Of a stretch of 64,000 bases of DNA, positions 42,901-54,900 are shown in pieces; the stretch's first letter is position 1, and each line of letters starts with the position of its first letter. The stretch is from Undaria pinnatifida (Eukaryota > Sar > Phaeophyceae > Laminariales > Alariaceae). Made by a program: the position numbers and the translations under genes. The notes beneath the pieces are model-generated. The model made no database searches. It saw only the letters and a list, made by a program, of their open reading frames with translations, and was not told the DNA's origin. Location: NCBI GenBank assembly GCA_012845835.1, contig JABAKD010000020.1, positions 2,428,936-2,492,935 on the forward strand, in the 5' to 3' direction.

Positions 42901-45900
42901 GTCGTGCTGGTCAAAAATGGGGCAAACCGAAAAGCCAAGGAAAAGAACAGACACCTGTAAACTAACTGAACAGCAACAATACCAAAAGTAAAAACTCAAT
43001 ACGCACACAAGGCTACAAAATGCTGTTCAACGGGGAGCAGCAGGACAAAAAACGGATAGGTGCGACTTAACCGATGACACCCTGGCAGCAATCTCCCTGT
43101 CTCGCTGCGTTGCAGGCGCGCAGGTCCGTCGTGGAGGTTCCGTGAAGATGCGTAGTAGGCACGCCGTAGATCGATCTCGGAACCGGATGGTGTAGGGGCC
43201 TGAACAAAATCCGATGGAACGCTGCCGGTGGTCGTAAAAGAGTGTGCTGCAGCGCTTCGAATACGAAACGGTGGCTTCATGATACTCACGAAAGATACGG
43301 TAAGAGCGCTGGTATCGGCCGGTGTTCCGGCAAAACGCGAGGGATGGTCTTGAATGGCTGCGTTGCGACGCTACCAAGCGCGAAACGGTGAGGGTGGGAT
43401 GTTCGCGAGCAATGCATTAAGAGCGCTGCTGATGGCAGAAGGTGAGGCTGAAGTAGTCCATTATGGTTGGTCGAAGAGGGTGTCGGTCGCGTACACGGCG
43501 GTAAATTGTGCGTGTCCCGCAGCGCGCATGTAACCGCGGCCGTTGATGCTGTAGTGGTCCATAAAAGTGGGTTGGTGAAGATGCCTGCGATGTTCGTGGT
43601 GGTGAATTTAGTTTTTCCGCGCCGCAGGTGACGGCGCCGGGGCTGAAATAGTTGGTGTAGAAGGCCCGAAGTAGACAATAATGGCGGTGATGCCGGAGAG
43701 AGTTGGTAGCGACTTGAAGGGACAGGCCTGTCAGCACAGTGGCTACAGACATTGGTGAAATATGTCCCAGTTGGCCGGCGCTGACGGTGGCGATGACGCC
43801 GGAATCGGTGGTAGCGGCCAGGAAAAGGGGGCCTTGCCTGTGAGGCGCCCGTGGAGGTCGACGTAGAAAATCGAAGGTAATTGTTGACGACCCCGGCGAA
43901 GCTCAGGTGAAGGTTGAGCTCTGGTGAAGGTGGAACTCCGGTCGCGAAGCTCAGGTGATGATGAAGCTCTCTTTGTGGAGTAGTCGCACATCAGTGGGGG
44001 GGGGTTGAAGGGTGGAGTTATGACCACTCCGGGAAAACAATTGTCCAACAAAGGATGAGGAAGGACCAAAACGGATGCCCCAATGGTGGGCGGTGGGCAG
44101 AACGACGGACGGCCTGAAGTTCGATCTAGGAGGAGCGCTAGTGTCCACGGCGTATTTCACGGAGCTGGTTACCGGAGGCGGTGTTGAAGGTCGAAATAGA
44201 CCCGACGAAGGTTTTGGAGCAGATAAGGGGTCGATTGCGTCCTTGTATTGCCCGAAACGGCGAAAGTCGATGAAGATGATTCCGGTCGAAGATGGTGGTG
44301 CATGAGGCAGGAGGGAGGAGAGGTTAAACCCACCCAAGTCGATACCCAGCATGGAAGATGTGCGGTTTGCGCGTCGTCGTTGAAGCGGAGCGGATAGCGA
44401 TGGTGGGTCGGAAGGGAGGGGGGAATAGCCCACCCAAACCTACACCCGGTATGGAATGCTCGTGTTTTCTATGTCACCGGCAAAGAGGCGGTGGAAGCGT
44501 CCGATTACTGACTAAAAACGTCCCGTACCAGGGTCTGATGGTTCAAGAACTTAAAAACAAATATCAAACTCGGAAAAGTGGAGCGGTGAAACAATAGAGG
44601 TGGGCCAGAAAGAAGAGGGAGCGATTCCATCCAAACCGATACTCGGCCCGAAAGCTCATACCCGGAAAAACCTCATAACTCCAACTCACAAGATTGGAGG
44701 GGCGGGATGGTAATGATGGGTTGGAAGGGAAGGGGGGAAGAGCCCAACCAAGCCGATACCTGGCTCGGAAATGTCATAACCGGGAAGGAACAAAACCACC
44801 GCTTCAGATGGTAAAGCTACAGGAAAGTTGGGGTAATGGGGGGGTGGTAGTGGCGTCATACAAGTGTGCCGTTAGGGAGGGATAGAATATTGGGATTCTT
44901 TGGGTTGGAAAGGAGCCTGTTCGGTGTTCACTGGAAACGGAAAATTCGGTCGGCAAGTAAGTACTTATCGTCGGGTAAAAAGATAAATTCGCCGGAAAAT
45001 CGTACACAGGGCTGACGAACCGAGGTGGACAAGAGAAAGGCGGTTTAGACGAAAGCCAGGGCGTGAGAGAGCTGTTGAACCGGGGCTGGGCCGGACGTCC
45101 GTGGGTGTGTCGTTGAGGAAGGCTGAAGGGCCGTTGGTGGTTCTGGTCCGGTTAATTAGGTGGGTCAGCTAAAAGGCTGGGTCGGGAGGAATAAACCGTC
45201 CGTTTGTTGTCGCTGAGGGAAAACAAAGGCCATTGTTGGCTTAGGTCCGGTGCGGCAAAAGAACGTGTCTGATCAGAAGTGGGCAGGTAGTGAGCCGTGG
45301 GTTCGGCGGAAGCGAAGGAGATGGGACCAAGGCGGCTCTTTGGTAACGCGCCGCGGTGGAAAGGGGCAGAGACGAATTGGTGGATGTGCTCGGCGTTAAC
45401 GGAGGGGGGCGGAACATAGTTGTTCCGTGGAATACGATCGCGTTGGAAGAGGGCCGAGAGGAGTTCGGCAGTTGGTGGGTTCGGTGGAAAACGCCGAAAC
45501 CTAAAGGGAATGACTCGCTTGAAACGCGTCGGGTTCGAAGGGAGCGGGGGGGGCTGCCAAGCTAATAAGGCGCTTGCTGCTTCTGGCTATAGAGGGGTTT
45601 GACAGTGTAAGGTGTACCGTCACCGACCTAGAGACGTGAACTGGGAGGGCGCTGGTAGGGGTTGAGGGCGCCGTAGGGTGGTTGTCGTATTGGAAGACGT
45701 TCCAGCATTTGCCGCCTATGTCCCATGTTGGTCGTAGGAGGAGATCCCCGGCGCCATCGGCCTCGGAACCAATGTGCCGTGTTTGGTCTTGGGCGCGGTT
45801 CTGATACTGACCAAGGGGTCAGCTACGTGATCGTGCTGTCGTTCAAACGTTGCCCTTGCACGATGTCGGAAACTGCTCAACACGGTGGTAAAGTGACACC

Positions 45901-48900
45901 GTAGGAGAAAAATCGAAACGGTGGCACTGCTCGATGATGGAACACCCCAGAAAGGGTGGTTTGAAAGGGTGGAACATGAAGAAAGGGTAGTTCGACGCAG
46001 ACTGGCTGCGGTGTGCTGCCAAGCAATGGTCATTTGCGGCAATCTCTTGGACTGTAGCGTGGCGTCGCGAGGGATAAGCCCGTTGGTTCCGAGAACAGAA
46101 CCAGCTGAATCCACTTTTGTGTTCGCAAAAAGAGTCTCGGTATTACATCGCCGAGGTCCTGGGAGGATCTTCGTGGGTGGCGCTCATGGCGGGGGACGAA
46201 GCTATCCTGAGGATCCTGTCTTCAAATGCTTGATGAGCAGGGAAATGATGCCATACCAGTGGTCTCCTCCCACGCAATGCACGAGGCCGGCGAAGATGAT
46301 GCCGAAGGGAGCCCAGGGAATGTCCTGGTCAACTATGGTTGCCTTCCAACTTCATGAGGGGGCTGTCCCTCGGGCCCAAGGGAAGTTGTGTTGTCAGCAC
46401 TAGTGCAGCGGCGGTTCCCATCGTTAACGGATCCCATGCTGTCCCTTGAAAAGGCGCACATCCTGAGACGAGCGCGGGTGGAGCTGGCAAATAAATTGTC
46501 GAGTCGGGCTCAGGGTGTGATGGCCCAGAGTATGAAGCATTAGTTGGGTGTTGTAATCCGGAACCGCTGACGGTCGCCATCTTCGGCAAGTAGCGTTGCT
46601 CATCGGTGGGAGACATCGAGTGGAGCATCCTGATTGGGATCGGCGTCTTGACCTCCTCCCATCCACACCTCAAGGCAATAGCTAGAACTAAGGGGCTGAG
46701 TATTGGGCAAGATATTCACTTTGGGGCTCGGCGGGGGGGCGGGATGGCTAGGCGGGGGGGCGGGGTGGAGTTGCAGGAGGGGGAAGGGGAAGGAGCCATT
46801 TCACGGTAGGGGTTGCAGTTGTATGATTGCGCCAAAAAGTCCCTGGGCGATTGAGTTCCTCTTGTGAGGAACTGCCGGTCAATGAAAAAATTTCACGAGT
46901 ACATTTTTTTTTTAGGACTGCCACTAAGGCATAGAAGCTTGGTCGGGTTGTGCGCGAACGAATGCCTTCGAAGTCATTTTTCGAGTGAGATATTGAGTCC
47001 CTCATGTGAGGAGCTCAGAGACTTATGTGGCAACCCTACCGTGGGATGGCTCGAAGCTAGTCCCCTTAAAGGTGAAGCTGAATCCTCGTCGTGAAGCGGA
47101 TGCCATGCTCTTGTGGTGCTGTGTTGGTAAAATCAGGCGTTTCGTGTCCAAGGTTGCAGTGCCGAAGTCGGTGCCGGCCGGCTACGCTGTCGCTGTTAAT
47201 GTTATTGTTGTCATGGCAGCTGCTGTTCGAGAAAGCAAGGCGATAATGCGTTTTCGACTCTCGAACATAATTGCCTCGGCAGCTACGACGAGCGGCACTG
47301 GTTGTCGCGATTTATGCCAGGTGACGCCGGTGGGTTTCCGGTATGCGCGTTTCCGCAATTACCGAAAGGAACCAACATATTGAAGGATGCCAAACTCTAG
47401 GTTGAGTGCGTTACAGGCCCAGCGATGTTGATGTTGCCACGGTGAAAAAATGTCGCAGGCACGACGCAAACTTCAGGATAACGCCCGAGAGTCGGCGGGG
47501 GTACTGGATGGACAGGTAGTCGAGAATTATGCTCGTCGCAGATTCTGTCTCTGACTGCAATGATGAGGTGGTCGCGATCGTCGGTTGCGACGCTACAAGG
47601 GTCGTAGACGCCAGGGGCGCTAATGTCTGCACGGCTATACGACTTCGCTGTCGCTGGTACTGGGGTCACTCTCGGAGATGTAGGTGGTAGTCGGGGAAGA
47701 ACGGAGGTCTTGGCTCGAGCGGTAGGTGATGCGGTGGGCGCGTGCGGCGTTGTTGTGGTTGATTGTGGTAGGATTGCATGAGTGGTGGGCACTGGGGGCG
47801 GTCGGGGCGTGCAAGGGCAATGGTTGCGGCAATTAATGTGGTGGAAGGCTCTGTTGGTTATATAGAACTACCCACTGAACCACGCAGTCACGTGACTCCG
47901 TGGGCAAGTGGGTAGTTCTATATAACCAACAAAAAATATGTTTGGGAGTCCGTCAATTGACTCTCACCGACTTCGTAACAGGGATCTCCGGGGCTCTCTC
48001 CCCTCGCCACGTACTACCGTAGTACTCAGGGGCAAACTATCACAACCATTCACGTCTCCAGCGCGCACTCTCGCAAAGATGTTATTTCCTCAATTTGCTT
48101 TTCCCGGAAAAACGCGGAAATATGAAGTCGGTGGGACTCGAACCCACGACATATCTTTTGTTGGTGATATAGAACTTTTGTTGGTTATATGGAACTACCC
48201 ACTGGCCCACGAAGTAACATCACGATATGTCGTGGGTTCGAGTCCCGCCGACTTCATATTTCCCACTGGCCCACGAAGTCACATCAAGATATGTCGTGGG
48301 TTCGAGTCCCATCGACTTCATATTTCCGCGTTTTTCCGGGAAAAGCAAAATAAGGAAATAACGTCTTTGCGAGCGTGCGCGCTGGAGACGTGAATGGTTG
48401 TGATAGTTTGCCCCTGAATACTACGGTAGTGCGTGGCGAGGGAGAGAGCCCCCGAGATCCCTGTTACGAAGTCGGTGAGAGTTAATTGGCGGACTCCCAA
48501 ACATATATTTTGTTGGTTATAAAGAACTACCCACTGGTCCACGAAGTCATACCTGACGTGACTTCGTGGTTCAGTGGGTAGTTCTATATAGCCAACAAAA
48601 GACATGTCGCGGGTTTGAGTCCCACCGACTTGATATTTCCGCGTTTTTTTCCGGGAAAACCAAATTGAAGAAACAACGTATTTTCGAGCGTGCGCGCTGG
48701 AGACGTGAATGGTTGTGATAGTTTGCCCCTGAGTACTACGGAAGTGCGTGGCGAGGGGAGAGAGCCCCGGAGATCCCTGTTACGAAGTCGGTGAGAGTCA
48801 ATTGACGGACTCCCAAACATATCTTTTGTTGGTTATTATATAGAACTACCCACTTGCCCACGAAGTCACGTAACTTCGTGGGCCAGTGGGTAGTTCTATA

Positions 48901-51900
48901 TAACCAACAAAAAACCCAACAGGCTCCCTCGCCGTTCGGGCAACTGTATCAGCGACATAAGCCGAAGTTCCATTTTAAGTAATGTAAGTTTGGGTGGGTT
49001 GAGGTAACATGGCTCCAGGCTGGTGGTCAGAAAAGAGAGAAGTTCGGGTGGGACCACCGGCGGGAGCAGGAGGCCTCATCCAATCCAATACTGAAATGAA
49101 ATGATCGGTAACAGAGTTGAAGAATACCGCAGTAATATCGTCAACCAACTTCAGGTTCCCACGGTTGGCACAAAAGTTGGAACCATGTGTTTGCTACCAA
49201 TTACTAAGGACTATCCATGAAGCGAGCTCACTCGTGTTATAGTCCCCGAAATCCTCGACGAGATACCAGCGAGGAGCGGAAAAAGTTAAGACCATCCCAC
49301 CCACCCTACACTGGATATTCTTTTAGCAGTTGTGTTCATTTCCCTGGGGAAATACTGCTGCGCTGAGGGCACTTCGACCGAAGGCTCCCTCAGCGCGGGT
49401 GGTGTATCCACAGATGAGGACCTTCTGCGGGAGGAGGAGGCCTCATCCAATCCAATGCTTAAATAACATAATCGGTAACAGAGTTACAGAATACCGCAGG
49501 AATTTGAAGGAAATAGCCGAGCTGGTGGGGGCGTGGAAGGGCAACGGTTGCCGCAATGAAATTGCTGGGCAACTCTGCGGCGGTTCGGACAACTGCATCA
49601 GGGGCGGAAGTGGGTCGGAATTTCAAGGAAATCATCCGAACAGGTGGGATGCCGCGGACGGCGCGTCTAAGGGTGTTAACATCCGCGACGATGATAGATC
49701 TTCCTAGGGTAGATCTCCGAACTGCGGAACGCAAATTTTGCCTACTCACACTAGTGGTGAGTAATAATTTCCTGGAAAGACTCTACCTTCCAGGCAAGTT
49801 TCCCTGCCTGAGTCGTTTCTGGGCATACGGGAGATGAAGGCACGCAAGGCCATATCGGTGTACGTGGTGGCTGTAGCACATTCATGTGGCGAGACCGCGG
49901 GCCACCTGCACTATCTGCATTTTTGGTGGAAGCTCGCGAAAGCTTCCATGGAAGCTTCCATGGAAGATATGGAAGCTTCCACGACTTCCGCGGAAGCTTC
50001 CATCGCTTTCATGGAAGCTTCCATGGAAGAAATGGAAGCTTCCATGGAAGTATGGAAGCTTCCACGGAAGCTTCCACGCTTCCATGCCGTGGAAGATTCC
50101 ATGAAAGCTTCCACGGAAGCTTCCACCGAAGCAACTTCCACGGAAGCTTCCATGAAAGCTTCCACGGAAGCTTCCACGGAAGCAACTTCCACGGAAACAA
50201 CTTCCACGGAAGCTTTCATGAAAGCTTTCACGGAATCTTCCACGGAAGCAACCTAACTCTAACCCTAACCCTAACCCTATCCCTAACCCGGAGCTTCCAT
50301 GGAAGTAACTTCCGTGGAAACTTCCATTACTTCCGCGAAAGTTTCCATTAATTCCATGGAGGAAGCTTTTGTGGAAGCTTTCGTGGAAGCTCCCGTGAAA
50401 TATACTTCCACGGAAGCTTTTTTATCTTCCATATCTTCCATGGAAGCTTCCACGGAAGCTGACGGAAGCTCCCATGAAAGCTTCCGTGAAAGTTGCTTCC
50501 GTGGAAGCTTTCATATCTTCCATATCTTCCATGGAAGCTTCCACGGAAGCTTCCATGAAAACTTCCGTGGAAGTTACTTCCATGAAAGCTTCCATAACTT
50601 CCGCGAAAGCTTCCATTACTTCCATGAAAGCTTCCATGGAAGATTTCGTGGAAGTTACTTCCACGGAAGCTTTCGTGGAAGCTTTCGTGCCCCGTGGAAG
50701 CTACTTCCATGGAAGCTTTTATATCTTCCATACCTTCCATGGAAGCTTCCACGAAAGCTTCCGTGGAAGTTACTTTCGTGAAAGCTTCCATAACTTCCGC
50801 GAAAGCTTCCATTACTTCCATGACAGCTTCCATGGAAGCTTTCGTGGAAGTTACTTCCATGGAAGCTTTCGTGGAAGCTCCCGTGGAAGTTACTTCCGTG
50901 GAAGCTTTCATATCTTCCATATCTTCCATGGAAGCTTCCACGGAAGCTCCCATGGAAGCTTCCATGAAAGCTTTCATGAAAGCTATGGAAGCTTCCATGG
51001 AAGCTTCCACCGCTTCCATTGATTCCATGGAAGCTTCCATAACTTCCATATCTTCCATGGAATCTTCCATGGAAGCGGTGAAAGCTTCCACGGAAGCTTT
51101 CATGAGCTTCCACGCAAAATGCAAGTAGTGCAGGAGACCGGAGACCGCCTGCGCCCTTGAATCCGTCCATTCTCGTCGCTACTATTACTGTACGAAGTAT
51201 GTATATGTGTTCATATATTCCTGCGACACTCCGACTTGTTCAGTCACCATGTTCGTCCTTTAGAGAGTTGGTTTTTGTTTTGGCGGCCAACGAAAGTAGA
51301 GGTGATGTATTGCAAGGAGTGTCGCCACTGCTACTACTGTACTGTGCTACCGCCCTGCGGAACCTGGCAGGGAATTGGATGCATCTTGCAACAAACTCGA
51401 GGGCTTGCCTCCAGAGATAGGGAAATGCAGCCGATTGAGGAAACTGAGAGTCAACGGCAACTACATGGAAGGGATCCCGGCAGAAGTGGGACATTGTGCA
51501 CTGCTCGAGGTACGACGAGAGGTAAACTGTCAACTAAAGCCGTTTAAAAAAAATGCGGGACAGATCCGCCCATGCTACTCACGGCTCCGCAAAGAATCGC
51601 CCGTGTTACTATATCATAGGTATAAACAGGACTAGATACGAAGCGCCCGTCGCATAACCAACCCAGCTTTGGGGTATTTTTCTTGAATGAGTGTATGTAG
51701 ATGAAGACTATAGTGCAGCCAACGGTATGCGTTGCCGCGCTATTCCCTACCAGGTAGCTGTTAATATTCAAAGTAATGCAGCTAATGATGTGCGTTGCCC
51801 TGCTGCACCTCAGTGTACTTTTAGTCCCCGGTACAAGACGTAATTACAAGTAAATTATCAAAATACCTGGGCTAGTGGTGGTGATGGTGGTGTAGGTCTA

Positions 51901-54900
51901 GCAAGCAGCACGTTTTTTTGTATTGAATGAGTGTATTTGAAGATTCAAGCTCCGTGGGTCTGCTCGTACGACTGTCAATAACTACAGCTACCTGCAGCTT
52001 AATGCATCAAACCTTAAAGAGCATCATCACCCTAACACTCAAAATCAGCTCCCCGTATCCCCCCTACCATTTACCGTGCACGCGCCTCGTGCCCGTCTGA
52101 CGCACAGGAGCTGATCTTGTCGGAGAACAAACTGCGGGACATACCCGAAACGTTGGCCAGCCTGAAAGCTTTGCGAGTGCTGAGGCTCCAGAACAACCGG
52201 CTGAAGTCTCTTCCTCACGCCCTCGGAGAAGTCGTCACTCTTGAGGACCTTGACTGCGCGGGAAACGCAGAATTTGAGGTCGTCCCGACACCTTTACACA
52301 GCGACACGGCGATGATTTTATGGGTCTGCCGGTTGCATAAAGGTAAAAACAGGAAAGCGAAGGAGACCAACGCTACGTACGGTAGTACTGTTTTCACCAC
52401 TCACACGAGTAACTGTACCTCACTGACAAAAAATAGTTCAGGCAATTCTGTTTTGGCGCAGCGTAGCAGACCGTTCCATTGCGGGTTCTTGGCGTAAAAC
52501 TTAAACAGCACGAGAGCTTGAGACCGCGAAGGAACAGCGGGGTCGGTTACTCGCGCGAGAGTGACCCTGCCGAGCCACTGCAATTAAAGGCCCGGGAAGA
52601 TATCTCCCTTTCCGTGGCCACCGCCAGGACTACAACCTGCCTGGTATGGAGGCAGCACAAACGAAAGTTTTCATGCAAGCAATAGCATGTTAATGTGGTG
52701 GATAATCAAGAGAAGGCAGAGGGCAGACGAGAGACATATGTCCGCAATGGTCGATGGATTTCGCTCGGACTTAGCTTAGACAAAGTACCAAACAGGGCAA
52801 CCGCGTCAAAACAACACTTTGGTCGCCGTTCGTTGCAGAAAGTGTGGAGAGAGCGTGTCCCCGGTTTGCTAAATTTTGCGATGGCCATCACCAACCAGCC
52901 CTCACGTGGGATTCTCGGGGTTCTTCCGTGTCCAACTAATACGGACGCGTGCTACGATAGAGGTTCACCACTTTTTTTCTAGTACTACCTTTCAATTTGG
53001 GAGCTTAAGACCTTTCCAGACCTTTCCCAAAAATGATTTGGAGAAAAATAAAACAGCGACAACCGGATGAAAAACCCGATGGCCTAGGTACACAGCGAGA
53101 ATCATGCAAAGAAGTGGCCTAGTTCCGACGATTTTGGGTCAAGGAGCCCCGTCATTCAGAAAGCATTTCACACGAAAAGTGCTACGTCTATCACGTAGCA
53201 CGTCTGAACCCCACAAATGAGGGAACGTTGCACTTTACAGCGTCTCGTTGTGTGTTAACTAACCTTGGGAGCACGCTCAGGTCACCGATGAATCGTGTGG
53301 GCCTAGGCCATCCGATGTGTAACCGTGAGTCTTCCACCAAAGGCTTCTTGACTTCGCCCCACGCGTGAAGAAATCGGAACAAAGCTTGGCGCGGGTCAAC
53401 CTTCAGTAATTAGGCGTTTCCCATGCGCTGTGGTGTGCATGCCACCTACCGTTCCCTTCCAAAGGCTTCTTGACTTCGCCCCGCGCGTGAAGAAATCGGA
53501 ATAAAGCTTGGCGCGGGTCAACCTTCAGTAATTAAGCGTTTTCCATGCGCTGTGGTGTGCATACCACCTACCGTTTCCTTCGATCTTTTCGTGTTCCTGC
53601 CTCATTTTTCCGGCCTGCCATCGCTACTAACCCAGGCCACGCGGACGACTCGGCACAGCTACACAGTCTCAACGAGGCCCTCGAATCGAAGGCCCAGAAG
53701 ATAGAAGAAACGAAGCTGAGATTACGGGTGAGCGCGCTCCCAAGAGTTTTCATGTTGAGTAGGAATATTGTCGGTTTGATAGGTTCGATCATCCAAAGAC
53801 GTGCGTTGGTGCTCACGAAGTGTTTACGTCGTGTGACGGAAAGGTCCACCAGTCGAGAGGAGAGCTGACTACACTTCATGCCATGAGACCAACCATTGTC
53901 TTGTTGATGCAAAGTTCAAAGTTCGTAAGAGCGCTGACTTGGTTCACGAAACACGCTCAACCGTGCGGTGGTCACGGTTGATTAGCAGTGGCTGAAAGAA
54001 AGTTTGAACGGTCAACCTGCAATTTTGACGTTGTAAGAGCCGTTCCTAACGAGCACAACAAATATCAGGAATCGTGACAAAAAAAAACGCGATATTTTCA
54101 CGAATCGTACCTATTGTCAGGAACCCGGACTTTGAATCGTTTCGGTATTTTCCATAAAAATTGAAGTCGGGATTCCTGACAAAAAAACGTGATTTCGTTT
54201 TTGAAAACGTGATATTTCAGATTTTTTTGGGATCGTAAAAAGTTTTTGTCAGGGTTCGTGATTTTGTTTTCGTTCGTTAGAAACGACCCTAATACTCGTA
54301 TAGGCCAGCAGGCTAGAACAACCAGAAACGCGGCCTGTTGACGAGGCCATAATTAACTTATCAAAGGCTATGGCACGGGATGCATGATACAAGTACGGGA
54401 AAGACCCGACTACTGATACACATGTTGTCTCGGCTTTTGCGCTTCACAACCACTCACAACTTGCGGGGTGGTTATTATTCGAGCGAAGCGAGTTTCTGAT
54501 TCCCACCTGCGGTCCCCCCGTAATAGCGCTCTACTCGAAAAAAAAAGTTCGTGTGTTTGTGTGTTTGTACGCTTTAACTTGAATTTAGACTAGGTCACTA
54601 GAAAAATGAGTGCTGTGGTGGCGGACCACACGAAAAAAAAAAAAAAAAACGTAATAGCGCTCTACTCGAAAAAAAAAGTTCGTGTATGGTAAATGGCCCG
54701 TGGACGCACACGTCTGACGACAGTTACATCTATCAGCTGTCGCTCGTTTTAGCGACAGCTACAATATCTTTAATACATACAACTCTTGCCTCACCCTGGT
54801 GTCTTCTAAACGAAGGGGGCAAGTGGTGTTCCTCTTTTGGAGGGGCAGCAACGCCTCCACAACAGAGGGGATGTGGGGACACCATAGCATCAATATTTTT

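Noticed and set aside
48197-48325. Functional tRNA gene at the GTGGGTTCGAGTCCC sites
   Set aside because: The 5' acceptor and D-stem cannot pair properly in any copy; only the T-arm/B-box is canonical. Called tRNA-like repeat instead.
49834-51170. Long Glu-Ala-Ser, Lys-Leu-Pro-Trp and Gly-Ser-Phe-His frames on both strands (up to 258 codons)
   Set aside because: All are translations of one palindromic minisatellite without stops in any frame; composition artefacts.
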